Source: JAGNHS01 sp964609695 (GTDB taxonomy: Bacteria > Bdellovibrionota > UBA2428). From it: a stretch of DNA of 64,000 bases. Both the position numbers and the translations under genes were made by a program. The stretch's first letter is position 1, and every line of letters begins with the position of its first letter. The DNA lies in contig CAZSSP010000001.1 of NCBI GenBank assembly GCA_964609695.1, positions 186,001 to 250,000 on the forward strand, read 5' to 3'. The notes beneath the pieces are model-generated. The model had not been told where the DNA came from, did not search any database, and worked only from the letters and a program-made list of their open reading frames with translations. Shown piece by piece: positions 53,012 to 62,629 of this stretch.

Positions 53012-54577
53012 ATGAAGCAAGAATCCCTCTATATAACCACCCCCATCTACTATGTGAACTCACACCCCCACCTTGGTCATGCCTACACCACTGTCATAGG
53101 AGATTTCCTCAAAAAGTATGCTCTTATGAGAGGGAAAAAGGTCTTTTTCCTCACTGGAACAGACGAACACGGTGAGAAAATCGCCCAAAAAGCCTCTGAA
53201 GAAGGCGTTGAAGTAAAAGCTTTCGTCGATCGTAACAGCGACGCCTTCAAGACTGCATGGGCCAAGTTGAGCCTGGAAAACGACGATTTCTATAGGACAA
53301 GCGCCCCTGCACACTACAGCATGGTCCAAAACGCGCTTCAGTTTCTGATGGATAAAAAGGAGATTTACTACTCGGAATACGAGGGAAAATACTGTGTAGG
53401 ATGCGAGCGATTTCGCACCGACCAAGAATGGAATGCCGAGGGACTTTGTCCCGACCATCTCAAAGCCCCTGTCGTACGTAAGGAGCCCAATTACTTTTTT
53501 AAAATGAGCGCCTACCAAAATAAGCTCATCGAGTTTTACAAAAACAACCCCGAAGCCATTCAACCCTCTCATTACAGGAATGAAGTCTTAGCATTTCTCG
53601 ATCAACCACTTGAGGACCTCAACATATCTCGTCCTATCGAGAGACTCAGCTGGGGAATTCCACTACCCTTCGATAAAAAATACGTCACCTATGTTTGGTT
53701 CGACGCCCTTTTAAATTATCTCGGTGGACTGGGTTATGAGGGCCATGCTCCCTCAAAAAATCCGAAATTTGATGCTCTCATGTGGGAAAACTGCACTCAT
53801 CTTATAGGAAAAGACATTCTTAAAACTCATGCTATTTACTGGCCTGCTATGCTTTTGGGATTAGAAATGCCTCTTTTCAAAAAAATCTACGTGGGAGGTT
53901 TTTGGCTCACAGGTGGGATGAAAATGAGCAAGAGCCTTGGGAACGTAGTTAACCCACTTGATCTGGCCGACCTCTACGGGGCCGACTACTTTAGATACTT
54001 TCTATTGAGCGAAATGAGTTTTGGTGGCGACGCTAATTTTACCCTCGAACTCTTTATCAATAGATGCAACGCCGATCTTGCCAATGGTTTGGGAAATCTT
54101 ACCTCAAGAACCCTCACTTTAGTTCACAAAAATTTTGGACCCAAAATTCCCGCGGCACCTCAGAGAGAAGCCATCGATCAAGAGCTGCTTTCTAAGATTG
54201 AAAAGTTACCTGAGCTCATGGCCACAGAATTTGACCAAGCTAAATTTCACTTGGGAATAAAACATTTCAGCGATGCCGTTGCCGCTTGTGACCGTTACAT
54301 TAATGATACTAAGCCATGGGCGCTAGCCAAAGATCCCGCTCAACACCCTCGTCTTGCTGTTGTACTTAGAACAGCTCTCGACGCCCTTGCTGTGTTTTCA
54401 CTACTCTCATATTCATTTCTACCCAAAGCCAGCACTGAACTTCAAAAGGCTCTCGGCTTAAATATCAACAGAGAAAATGCCTGGAACAAAGCTCAACTAA
54501 ATTTACTTAAAGATGGATCCGCACTTGGAGAAATACCCCGCCTCTTTCCGCGTATAGAAGTTCCTAAGCCCGCTTAA
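53012..54577 (+). CDS. metG: Methionyl-tRNA synthetase
   Basis: Class I synthetase, 521 aa, the short type without a C-terminal dimerisation domain. The HIGH-like motif is PHLGHAYT, the KMSKS motif is KMSKSLGNVV, and the zinc knuckle is CVGCERF...LCPDHL in the connective peptide. The anticodon-binding helical bundle begins near residue 360. AGGAGA precedes the ATG. Essential for charging initiator and elongator tRNA-Met. Confidence 0.97.
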   Translation: MKQESLYITTPIYYVNSHPHLGHAYTTVIGDFLKKYALMRGKKVFFLTGTDEHGEKIAQKASEEGVEVKAFVDRNSDAFKTAWAKLSLENDDFYRTSAPAHYSMVQNALQFLMDKKEIYYSEYEGKYCVGCERFRTDQEWNAEGLCPDHLKAPVVRKEPNYFFKMSAYQNKLIEFYKNNPEAIQPSHYRNEVLAFLDQPLEDLNISRPIERLSWGIPLPFDKKYVTYVWFDALLNYLGGLGYEGHAPSKNPKFDALMWENCTHLIGKDILKTHAIYWPAMLLGLEMPLFKKIYVGGFWLTGGMKMSKSLGNVVNPLDLADLYGADYFRYFLLSEMSFGGDANFTLELFINRCNADLANGLGNLTSRTLTLVHKNFGPKIPAAPQREAIDQELLSKIEKLPELMATEFDQAKFHLGIKHFSDAVAACDRYINDTKPWALAKDPAQHPRLAVVLRTALDALAVFSLLSYSFLPKASTELQKALGLNINRENAWNKAQLNLLKDGSALGEIPRLFPRIEVPKPA

Positions 54578-54640
54578 GAAAGTTAAGATTACGCTAATAA
54601 CCAAATCTTAATCTGGCTCTAGACTAGCTTAAGATAAAAT
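54574..54640. promoter_or_regulatory. Cluster of TTAAGAT motifs upstream of the LamG lipoprotein
   Basis: TTAAGAA at 54574, TTAAGATT at 54583-54590, the inverted AATCTTAA at 54604-54611 and TTAAGATA at 54629-54636 lie within 70 bases before the LamG-lipoprotein start. The density and mixed orientation suggest a regulator-binding region. The same octamer occurs at 4005, 4016 and 52403. Confidence 0.35.
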
Positions 54641-54651
54641 AGTCTTAGGTT

Positions 54652-57015
54652 ATGTTCTCGTTTAATGGTCTCGCCTTTGACTATGATCGCTCTAAGTTTA
54701 AAGAGCTGGGAATTGCGTGTGGCCTTTTATTTTTTGCATCGTGCGGCCAAGTCTATGTTGCTGGTCCTAAGCCCGATAAAAGTGCGAAAATTAGTGTTTC
54801 TTCTCCTAGTAACAATATTATTCATTACAAGAATACTTCCGTCTCTTTTACTGTAAACTATGACCCAGGCAGTAGCATTAGTCTTTCAAGCTCTAGCATA
54901 CAGCTCACTAGCAACGATGGAGTTAGTTGTAGCGCTAGTGTGAGCGCGCCTAGCGCAAACACCCGTGAGGTCACTATTAACAACTGCAGTGGCCAAGGAA
55001 CTTTAAATGTTTCAATTGCGGGCGGTACTGGAACAAACGCAGAGGGTGCCGTCACTTCAGGTGCAAGCCTCAATCAAAGCATTCAAGTTTATATGGATTT
55101 AGAAGACAATGCCGCAGGAACTTCAGCATCTAAAGATTTTTTACTTGGCAATAACAATGGTACATCATGGTCGTCGTCGAAACTAACTCTTGCTAATTCT
55201 GGGAGTTGCAATGCTACAGGCACCAATTGCGCTAATCTTTCATCAGACTGGACACCTCGATGGAGTGCTCTTCAAAATTATTGGAAGTTAGATGGTACAT
55301 ACTTTGATGAAATTAGTGGTGATAACCTTTTACAAGTTGGCACACCTACATATGATACCGATGCGAAAATTGGCACTAGATCATTATTCATGGATGGAGT
55401 GAACGCACAAGTATACACAACTTTATCGCATCCAATCACTATGAGTAGTGATTACACTGTAAACGCTTGGATAAAACCCGACCCCACATCTGGGGCACTG
55501 AATGGAGATGCCTACCGTGTCTTTAATCTTTCTGATTGCACCGGAACCGCTTTATATGCGCTCCAAGTTTGGTTATTTGATAATTCAGGACCAAGCTCAG
55601 GAGAGGCCTATAATTTACGTTGTGACTCTGGTTTAGGATGTGTAGGCACTACAAACACAGGTGTAGGTTTTTTCAGTCAGAATAAGTTCTACATGATTAC
55701 TTCTGTAAAACGAGGTACGGATTTAGAATTTTACGTAAACGGATCAAGAATGTTCACGGGTACAGACACTCTGGGTTCGGTGAATTCAAGTTGCAGCACT
55801 TTTAGTATGAAGTTAGCAGGATTAGTAGACGATGCTGCTATTTGGAACGAAGGTATGCTTCCCGAAGAAGTCGCTCTTATATACCAGCGCCAATCAGCAA
55901 AATTTTCAGGCAGCTATACATCACGTATATTCAATTTTGGTTTTGAAGGACTTGCTAGCACTCTGGCCTGGAAAAGCTCATTGCCGTTCAACAAGGAACT
56001 TCCTGATATAAGCTACAATGAAAACTCTAATAACTATTCTGCACTGGTGGGTTCAACTGGATCTACCAACGACAACGACCTCATGAGCGGAATTATGGCC
56101 GTTTGGCATTTAAATGAAAGCACTGCGGTGCTGAACGACTATTTAGCTGATTTTGACGATAGCAGCGGTAATGCAGTTTCATTACAAGCCCAAGGAACAA
56201 CTGTTATGCGCACCAATGAGTACTCAATTTTCGACAAAGGAGTTTATCTACAACAGGTAGCCTTAACCACAAGTAGCCCGCTGCTCTCATCGCTTAGCGT
56301 ACAGGCTTATACAGTTTCCTTTTGGTTTAAAACTAATTCACCCCTAAGTAATGAATACATTATGGCCCAAGGCTATTCATCAAATAGATTAAATATTAGT
56401 ATAATTAACGGAAGCTTTTGCTATGAGAAACCTGCGCTTGGAGCTGCCAAATGCACTACTAGTAAAATTAACGATGGTCACTGGCATCATTTCGCCTTTA
56501 CCAGAGCAGAAAATAATGCCCTTAAAATTTATGTTGATGGTCAAATTGAGTTCATTTCTTCTGATGGATATCCATATGAATTCCAAGAATTTCAATTTGG
56601 CTCTTTCAATATTATTCCTACATTTTGGGATGAAGTCGCCGTATGGAATCGAGCACTCCATCCAAACGAAATTCTCCAACTCTACAGACGGGGCGCGAAC
56701 CGGGTAAAAATTCAAATGCGCGCTTGTTCTCAAAGCGACTGTTCGGACAACCCCTACTGGCGTGGTCCCAACAACTCCACAAACAGCTCAGCCAAACACA
56801 GTTACTATAGTGAGCTTCTTAATAACGATTATATCGACACCTATTTTCCAACAGGAAACGTAAAAAACAGCTCCCCACTTTTAAACTTGCTTAATTTCTT
56901 TCCTGTCACTTCGAGCAATAAACAATATTTTCAATATCGCGCCATTTTAGAAAGCGATGAAACTAGTGGGACTTATTTACCCGACCTCCAAAGCTTCCAA
57001 ATTCTCCCTCAATAA
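54652..57015 (+). CDS. Large lipoprotein with two LamG/concanavalin-like domains
   Basis: A 787-aa lipoprotein (hydrophobic GIACGLLFFASCG, lipobox Cys near residue 31). An Ig-like beta-rich region (about 45-150) precedes two LamG-like jellyroll domains near 200-415 and 475-680. Each shows the family pattern of a DGVN or DGQ loop, a YTVNAWIKP or YTVSFWFKT strand, and a closing DDAAIWNEGMLPEEV or DEVAVWNRALHPNEI. Such domains bind glycans or surface proteins. Likely a cell-surface adhesion protein. The start lacks a strong ribosome site. Confidence 0.82.
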   Translation: MFSFNGLAFDYDRSKFKELGIACGLLFFASCGQVYVAGPKPDKSAKISVSSPSNNIIHYKNTSVSFTVNYDPGSSISLSSSSIQLTSNDGVSCSASVSAPSANTREVTINNCSGQGTLNVSIAGGTGTNAEGAVTSGASLNQSIQVYMDLEDNAAGTSASKDFLLGNNNGTSWSSSKLTLANSGSCNATGTNCANLSSDWTPRWSALQNYWKLDGTYFDEISGDNLLQVGTPTYDTDAKIGTRSLFMDGVNAQVYTTLSHPITMSSDYTVNAWIKPDPTSGALNGDAYRVFNLSDCTGTALYALQVWLFDNSGPSSGEAYNLRCDSGLGCVGTTNTGVGFFSQNKFYMITSVKRGTDLEFYVNGSRMFTGTDTLGSVNSSCSTFSMKLAGLVDDAAIWNEGMLPEEVALIYQRQSAKFSGSYTSRIFNFGFEGLASTLAWKSSLPFNKELPDISYNENSNNYSALVGSTGSTNDNDLMSGIMAVWHLNESTAVLNDYLADFDDSSGNAVSLQAQGTTVMRTNEYSIFDKGVYLQQVALTTSSPLLSSLSVQAYTVSFWFKTNSPLSNEYIMAQGYSSNRLNISIINGSFCYEKPALGAAKCTTSKINDGHWHHFAFTRAENNALKIYVDGQIEFISSDGYPYEFQEFQFGSFNIIPTFWDEVAVWNRALHPNEILQLYRRGANRVKIQMRACSQSDCSDNPYWRGPNNSTNSSAKHSYYSELLNNDYIDTYFPTGNVKNSSPLLNLLNFFPVTSSNKQYFQYRAILESDETSGTYLPDLQSFQILPQ

Positions 57016-57035
57016 TCATTCTGCGACTCTAAGAA

Positions 57036-59858
57036 TCAAAGGAGGTCAAGATAAGTTTGTAGAGTCCAAGCCACTCGCCATTCGCCGCCAACACCAAAAC
57101 CTTTAAAAATACCCAAAGTATTTTTTATATTCGAATAGTGAAAAACCTGGGCAAATAAATCGTTCTCCAAACCCACACTAGTAAAATACTGTCGCCCCAT
57201 TTTATATCGAGATAACTTATTAAATGAGTCCCATGAAATAGTCTCTGCCACCCATCTTTGCTCCCACTCCTCCATGCGCAAACGATTCCATGAGCTGCTA
57301 AAAATTCTATCCTTAACTCTATATCCAGCTTCAATCGAAAATCTCATGAGTTCTTGCGCGGCCACAAAACGAGGAGCAAATCCTCGGTTTAAAAAATCTT
57401 CAGCACTTTTTGCAAAAAGTTCTCGTCCACCCCACTCCCAATAACTAGCAGGATAATTTCGCCTATCCGTATAAGCGTGCAAGGCCACTAATTGGAGTGC
57501 CATTATTCCATGAACGTTTTGCTGTATTCGCAAAATTTCCTTTGTAGCCCAAGATTCATAATAGGAACTCATTAATTGCAAACTCATTGCATTGCTCATT
57601 TTAGAAAAACGTAAATCAGGATCTGCAGGATCTTGATAGGGCCCTAAGCGCCAATGCAATGAAAGCTTTGGACTCCAATAATTATACGATCGCAAAAAGC
57701 GCGTTTCGCTAGCCTGACTTTGCTCAACTCCAAGAGACATTAATAGAGCTTGAGAATCTCCCCTCCACAAAGAAAACTGGGTATTGAATCCATAATTTTG
57801 CCGATTTTGTATTTCAGAAGAGACAAGCCTTGGCCAGTACTCCCCATAAAGTGAGGCACTCAACAAAGACAATCCTCCATCAAAGCGCCGCTCTAATTGG
57901 CTTAATCCCACAAGAGTTTTAACCTCACTTGAATAAGCTAAAGTTGTATTTCCCGACCACCGTTGACTCAAATCCTCATAAAAGGTGTTGGCCCCTATAA
58001 AAGTTCCACTTTGATCGTGAGCCACAAGTGGAATCCAAAACTCTGGAACTATAGTTTTTAACGGTGAATATTTCTGAGCCTCTGCATTCTCAGTTTTCTC
58101 TAAAGGAAGATTTACTGTCTTAACTTTTGAGATTTTAAATTCCGGTCCGGCAGTCTTAAAATCAGAAGTAGAAACCTTTAAAAGTTTATCGGCTTTCCAA
58201 TGAAAGCTTTTTACTACTAAAAAGTCTCCCCAAGGAGTTGCGTCAGTAGCGCCAGTGCTCAAATCTAATTTTCGACTCTTACAACGATCTTTTGAACAAC
58301 TCAGTATCACCGGCCCCCAATAGTCTGGAGAAGCCAGCTGGAGCGAATAGCATTTTAAATCACCGGGTCCACACCATGAAGAATTCAATTTCCGTAATTG
58401 AGAGACAGGATAGGCCCCCTCAATAATTAAATCGCCAATTTTAACTTTAGTTTTTTGCGTATTTCGAGAGCTTGAAATTGCAAAACTCAATTCATCTTTG
58501 GAAAGTTGAGTCAGTCCACTCACACGCTCAAAAGCTTTAGCACTTTGATAAATGCTTTTAACTTCAGCCCAATGACAGGGCCCTTTATATTGGGCGCTTT
58601 CCACATAAAGCTTCATTGCGTAATCTTCTCGAATCCAAGTTAACTGATTTCCATCAAAGTCCAGCTCTCGAATTCGAGAAGGCAATTCGGCTCTACATAT
58701 TTCTTGATGCTTTTGGTTGAACTCAAACCAAAAATGTTTTTTTTCTTCTGACTTAAAACTATCCGGACTCCAAGCCTTAAAAATCCATTTATTTTTAATT
58801 TTAAATACTTTTTCGGGAATAAAATTAAAATGAGGCCAAAGCCAAGAATCTTCTTCACCATTAAGACCTCTCAATTCAACGCTAGCTAAATGTTCATCGC
58901 TCCAGCTAATCCAAGTTAAATAACCCTCGCTATTTTGAGGCGAATATAAGTTTTCCCCCTCGTCGATAATGTTTTTTTCATTTATTTGGAAACTGCTTGG
59001 CCTATAATATTTTTTCCAATCGTCTTTTAGAGAACTAAAAACTTTATCGAGATCAACTCCAAAAGCACGAAGCTCAACTTTAAAACTAGTTCCTAAACTA
59101 TGAGCCTGCTGTTTTATAAATTGCCCTATTTTTTTCCCATCAGCATTAAAGATTTTGTCGATGAGCAAATATCCAAAGTGATAAGGAAGATCACCTTCTT
59201 GAACAAGATTGAGAGCAGCATCACCGTCTAAATGAAAAGTTTCGAAAGCAGATTTATTTTCATTGTGCTCATATTCCGCTAATTCTCGAAGTTGTAAATC
59301 TATAATGCCAGAATGTCCGCGACCGCCTTTTTGTGATTCAACCCAAACCGCTAAGCCTTCATGCAACCATTTGGGCCAAGCCCCTACAGGTCGAGATAAA
59401 GCTCCAAACAAATAACTCAATCCCTGGAAAACACCTTCGCGTTGCTGAGTCACAATCAAATGAGTCAACTCGTGCCAAAGTGTGTCGGCAATATAATCGT
59501 CTGAATAAGCTAAAGTGCTACCCTCTTCTGGTGATGCGACATTTAAATAGATGCGACTTGTTGGAATTACAGTAGCCAACCCATTATGCTCTTCGGGATG
59601 CGAATTAAAATAAATCCAGATCGAATCTCTAAATTCTAAGCCTAAAAGCGTCTCAACTCCGTTTAAAGCCTCGTAGCTAAGTTTTTCGAGATCGGGCAAC
59701 TCACTTTCAAGCGATGGATGAACTAACAAATTCACTTGAATTCGCGATTTCTCGCGCGGAAAATTAAAAGTTCTATAAAGTTCATTTGAGCTAGCATTGC
59801 TGCAATGAGTCTCAAAAAGAACGAGAAAAAGCAAAAGGATAGTGAAATACGCTTTCAT
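57036..59858 (-). CDS. Large exported gluzincin-type metalloprotease with predicted C-terminal barrel
   Basis: A 940-aa exported protein. After a signal peptide (1-22) comes a peptidase domain with TLWHELTHLIV (HExxH at 129-133) and WLHEGLAVWVES (Glu167), the zinc ligands of gluzincins. The middle (about 290-600) has repeated Trp-rich beta segments like a TolB-type propeller. The last 300 residues contain alternating strands (GGLSLLSASLYGEYWPRL, QALLMSLGVEQ, SLHWRLGPY) ending in an amphipathic strand, like an outer-membrane barrel. A surface-anchored protease is the natural reading. No gene name recognised. Confidence 0.78.
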   Translation of the reverse strand: MKAYFTILLLFLVLFETHCSNASSNELYRTFNFPREKSRIQVNLLVHPSLESELPDLEKLSYEALNGVETLLGLEFRDSIWIYFNSHPEEHNGLATVIPTSRIYLNVASPEEGSTLAYSDDYIADTLWHELTHLIVTQQREGVFQGLSYLFGALSRPVGAWPKWLHEGLAVWVESQKGGRGHSGIIDLQLRELAEYEHNENKSAFETFHLDGDAALNLVQEGDLPYHFGYLLIDKIFNADGKKIGQFIKQQAHSLGTSFKVELRAFGVDLDKVFSSLKDDWKKYYRPSSFQINEKNIIDEGENLYSPQNSEGYLTWISWSDEHLASVELRGLNGEEDSWLWPHFNFIPEKVFKIKNKWIFKAWSPDSFKSEEKKHFWFEFNQKHQEICRAELPSRIRELDFDGNQLTWIREDYAMKLYVESAQYKGPCHWAEVKSIYQSAKAFERVSGLTQLSKDELSFAISSSRNTQKTKVKIGDLIIEGAYPVSQLRKLNSSWCGPGDLKCYSLQLASPDYWGPVILSCSKDRCKSRKLDLSTGATDATPWGDFLVVKSFHWKADKLLKVSTSDFKTAGPEFKISKVKTVNLPLEKTENAEAQKYSPLKTIVPEFWIPLVAHDQSGTFIGANTFYEDLSQRWSGNTTLAYSSEVKTLVGLSQLERRFDGGLSLLSASLYGEYWPRLVSSEIQNRQNYGFNTQFSLWRGDSQALLMSLGVEQSQASETRFLRSYNYWSPKLSLHWRLGPYQDPADPDLRFSKMSNAMSLQLMSSYYESWATKEILRIQQNVHGIMALQLVALHAYTDRRNYPASYWEWGGRELFAKSAEDFLNRGFAPRFVAAQELMRFSIEAGYRVKDRIFSSSWNRLRMEEWEQRWVAETISWDSFNKLSRYKMGRQYFTSVGLENDLFAQVFHYSNIKNTLGIFKGFGVGGEWRVAWTLQTYLDLL

Positions 59859-59917
59859 TTTTTTTAATACTAAGTAAGTCTAAACAAATAAATGTGCCCT
59901 TTGTAGAGGAGTAGTAA

Positions 59918-60409
59918 ATGAAATTAAAAAGATTCACATCAGGATTAATCACAACCCTAGCTTTAGTGCTAGTTGTAGGCGCTTGTTCAAAGAAGAAAGT
60001 TGGAGAAGAACAAGAAGGCGCTTCGGACATCACATCATTTGATGGCAAGAACGGCGGTTCTGGAACAAAAATTCCTGAACTAGACGTTGTATACTTTGAA
60101 TACGATTCTTTTGCTCTCACTGCAGGATCCAAAAAAGCTCTAACTAAAGCTGCTGAGTGGATCAAAGCCAATGCTACTATCCAAGTTCAAGTTGAAGGCC
60201 ATTGCGATGAGCGTGGAACCACTGAATACAACTTGGCTCTTGGCGAACGTCGTGCGGGATCTGTAAAAGATTACCTCATCGGTAAAGGCGTTCCTTCATC
60301 TCAACTTTCCACAATCAGCTATGGCGAAGAGCGACCTGCTGTAAGTGGATCTGACGAAAGCGCTTGGGCGAAAAATCGTCGTGCAGAGTTTGTATCTGTT
60401 GGAAAGTAA
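59918..60409 (+). CDS. pal: Peptidoglycan-associated lipoprotein
   Basis: A 163-aa outer-membrane lipoprotein. Lipobox VVGAC gives Cys near residue 23, and an OmpA-type domain covers 55-163 with VYFEYDSFALT, VEGHCDERGTTEYNLALGERRA and SYGEERPAV. It ties the outer membrane to peptidoglycan and works with the Tol system. AGAGGAG precedes the ATG. tolB is not upstream in this window; the downstream CpoB-like gene supports the assignment. A strong terminator hairpin follows the stop. Confidence 0.96.
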   Translation: MKLKRFTSGLITTLALVLVVGACSKKKVGEEQEGASDITSFDGKNGGSGTKIPELDVVYFEYDSFALTAGSKKALTKAAEWIKANATIQVQVEGHCDERGTTEYNLALGERRAGSVKDYLIGKGVPSSQLSTISYGEERPAVSGSDESAWAKNRRAEFVSVGK

Positions 60410-60752
60410 TACTTTCGATCTTATAAAAGGAGCTAGGGGCCAACGGTCTCTAGCTCCTTTTTTTTATGCGCTCTTTATGTTCATTTCTGCTTGCTCGAGC
60501 ACTGAAAAACCCACTCAAGAAATGATTTTTGCTAATGCAGCTATGAAAGCGGCTGAGAGATCGCTCGCCGAAAAACGTGCACCCGATCTTTTTAGAAGAG
60601 CCGAACAAGCTCATTGGAGAGCTCAAAGGTATTATTTAGCTAGAGATTTTGAGGAGGCCAAGAAATCGGCTGAACTCACTCGACGTCTTGCCGAAAAGGC
60701 TGAATTTAGCGCGGAACTCAAAGCCGCAGAAGAAGATGAGTTTTATGAATAA
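60399..60752 (+). CDS. DUF4398-like lipoprotein with uncertain start
   Basis: A lipoprotein with signal core LAPFFYALFMFISAC (Cys near residue 31 of this form) and a mature helical domain (NAAMKAAERSLAEKRAPD, FRRAEQAHWRAQRYYLARDFEEAKKSAE, split for length) of the DUF4398 type. No good start exists. The only in-frame ATG after the terminator-like hairpin (60477) leaves five residues before the lipobox. TTG at 60399 gives a proper signal peptide but overlaps pal and reads through the hairpin; TTG at 60390 and GTG at 60381 are also possible. The stop overlaps the start of the CpoB-like gene. Confidence 0.65.
   Translation: MESNTFDLIKGARGQRSLAPFFYALFMFISACSSTEKPTQEMIFANAAMKAAERSLAEKRAPDLFRRAEQAHWRAQRYYLARDFEEAKKSAELTRRLAEKAEFSAELKAAEEDEFYE
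60429..60465 (+). terminator. Intrinsic terminator after pal
   Basis: GGAGCTAG at 60429-60436 pairs with CTAGCTCC at 60450-60457, followed by eight T. It lies 20 bases after the pal stop. It also falls inside the apparent signal-peptide coding region of the next lipoprotein, so it may act as a partial terminator that sets pal above its downstream genes. Confidence 0.85.
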
Positions 60753-61521
60753 GAAATCGCTTCTAAAGTTAACACCTGTTTTCTTTTTTGTTTTAAATTC
60801 CTGTCAAACAACTGGGGATTTAAGAAAAGGCAGAAACGCTTATCACGATCCTGTAGTAACAGAGGAAAGTGGTCCTACTAGTCAGAGCGTTGGTATTGAT
60901 GAACTCGAAAGAGAGCTGGCCGTTACTCGAGGAAAGCTCAGCGAAAGCGAAGAGCTTCATCGCAGAGAAAGTGCTGCACTTGAAGAACGCATTCAAATTC
61001 TTGAAAAACAAAACAACGATTTATTAGCCCAAATTGCACAACTGCAAAATCAAAGCTCCACTCCTAAGCCAGTTGAAGCGGGCGATTCTAAGCAACAAGA
61101 TAATTCACTTGGACTTTTGTGGAACCAAGCCATTAAAGAGCTTAACAAAGGCAATTTTCCCGCCGCCGAACAACTTTTTGCTGAAATCACCAAGGCTCCT
61201 AAAGGTAGTAAAAACTTTTATGCCCACATAGGAGTTGCCTTCAGCCAATACAGCGCCGGAAACTTTAAAGAATCCGCCATCACTTTCAATGATATTTTAG
61301 ATAAGTTCCCAAAACATAAAAGAATTGCGCTGGCTTGGTTTGGCCAAGGAGCTTCTTTTGATTTAATGGGACAATCCAAAGATTCAAAACTCTTTTACAC
61401 TGAAGCCGCCCGAAGTGCGCCTCTATCGAAAGAAGGCAAACTTGCAGCACTCATTTTAGCTAAAAAAGCTAAAGCTCCCAATGATCTATTCGCTGCATTT
61501 CCCAATTGGGTAGCGCCCTAA
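60745..61521 (+). CDS. cpoB: CpoB/YbgF-like TPR lipoprotein
   Basis: A 258-aa envelope protein. Signal with lipobox (KLTPVFFFVLNSCQT), a coiled coil (about residues 50-105, rich in Glu/Leu heptads), then TPR-like repeats (ALKELNKGNFPAAEQLF-type, with FYAHIGVAFSQYSAGNFKES), the layout of the Tol-Pal coordinator CpoB. The start at 60745 is inside the end of the previous gene (ATGAATAA overlap); an ATG three codons earlier is possible. Unlike E. coli CpoB it appears lipid-anchored. Placement downstream of pal supports the role. Confidence 0.8.
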   Translation: MNKKSLLKLTPVFFFVLNSCQTTGDLRKGRNAYHDPVVTEESGPTSQSVGIDELERELAVTRGKLSESEELHRRESAALEERIQILEKQNNDLLAQIAQLQNQSSTPKPVEAGDSKQQDNSLGLLWNQAIKELNKGNFPAAEQLFAEITKAPKGSKNFYAHIGVAFSQYSAGNFKESAITFNDILDKFPKHKRIALAWFGQGASFDLMGQSKDSKLFYTEAARSAPLSKEGKLAALILAKKAKAPNDLFAAFPNWVAP

Positions 61522-61575
61522 GCCAGAGCAAATTCATCATTGAGTGCATTCCCCTAACATGGCAGTCTTGCCAAA

Positions 61576-62619
61576 ATGTCGAACGCTCCCAACATTCTGG
61601 CAATAGAGTCTTCCTGTGACGACACGGCTCTTGCTGTAGTTTCTGCTAATGGTGAAATACTCGAAGATCTCCGGCATTCGCAAATTGCACTCCACAACAA
61701 ATTTGGTGGAGTGGTGCCCGAAGTCGCAAGTCGTGCCCACGAAGAAGAGCTCAAATTTTTGTTTGAAAAAATCGGATTAGAAAAACTGAAAAGCTACAAA
61801 CTCAGTGCCATCGCTGCCACTTGTGGTCCGGGCTTAGTAGGCCCCCTTCTAGTAGGTGCCAGTTTTGCTAGGGGAATGTCCCGAGCCCTCAATTTACCTT
61901 TTATAGGAGTCCACCACCTAAGAGGTCACGTGGCTTCTGCTTTAATAAATGAAAAATTAAATACCCCTTTAAAAGAAAGAGCCGCTCAAATTTTTCCATC
62001 ACTGGTTTTATTAGTTTCAGGCGGACACACTCAGATATTATCGGTGAATTCAGACCTTAGCATACAAAAACTAGGCGAAAGCGCCGACGATGCTGCCGGG
62101 GAATGCTTCGATAAAAGCGCCAAGCTTATGGGCTTAGCTTATCCCGGAGGTCCAGAAATTGAAAAAATGGCCGCTCTCGCTGAAGCTTCGTCGGAATTAT
62201 TAGCAAAAGCAGAAAAACTAGCTCTTGAACTTCCCGTACCTAAAGTAGAAAACGGTTATTCGTTTTCAGGTTTAAAAAGCGCCATTCGCCTTAAAATAGA
62301 AAAAAACCCTTCCTATAAAACTGACCCCGCTTTTGCTTGGGCCATTCAAAGCACTATTGCCTCTGCCTTAGTGCGTCCCCTAAAAAAAATCATAAATTCT
62401 TTAGAAGTAGCGCCCAGCTCATTAATCTTTTGTGGTGGAGTTGCGGCCAATAAATGCATTCGAAAATCTATGGAAGATTTTTGCCTAGAATCGCAATTAC
62501 AACTGCACTTGCCTCCCTTAAAATATTGCACAGACAATGCCGTCATGATTGCCACAGCCGCTCACATTCAAAATCCTGAATTAAATCTTAGCGACGTTAG
62601 AGCCCAATTTCCGCTATGA
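61576..62619 (+). CDS. tsaD: tRNA threonylcarbamoyladenosine transferase TsaD
   Basis: A 347-aa ASKHA-fold enzyme that transfers the threonylcarbamoyl group to A37 of ANN-reading tRNAs. Signature features: LAIESSCDDTALAVV at the N-terminus, metal-binding HHLRGH, LLVSGGHTQIL, GESADDAAGECFDK, and FCGGVAANKCIRKSM with CTDNAVMIA near the C-terminus. Length is standard. rsmA follows after 10 bases. Confidence 0.97.
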   Translation: MSNAPNILAIESSCDDTALAVVSANGEILEDLRHSQIALHNKFGGVVPEVASRAHEEELKFLFEKIGLEKLKSYKLSAIAATCGPGLVGPLLVGASFARGMSRALNLPFIGVHHLRGHVASALINEKLNTPLKERAAQIFPSLVLLVSGGHTQILSVNSDLSIQKLGESADDAAGECFDKSAKLMGLAYPGGPEIEKMAALAEASSELLAKAEKLALELPVPKVENGYSFSGLKSAIRLKIEKNPSYKTDPAFAWAIQSTIASALVRPLKKIINSLEVAPSSLIFCGGVAANKCIRKSMEDFCLESQLQLHLPPLKYCTDNAVMIATAAHIQNPELNLSDVRAQFPL

Positions 62620-62629
62620 TAGAAACTCC

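Noticed and set aside
60466..60525. ATG directly after the pal terminator
   Set aside because: It opens a 19-codon frame in the wrong phase (MRSLCSFLLAR...) that ends at TGA before reaching any domain; not the lipoprotein frame.
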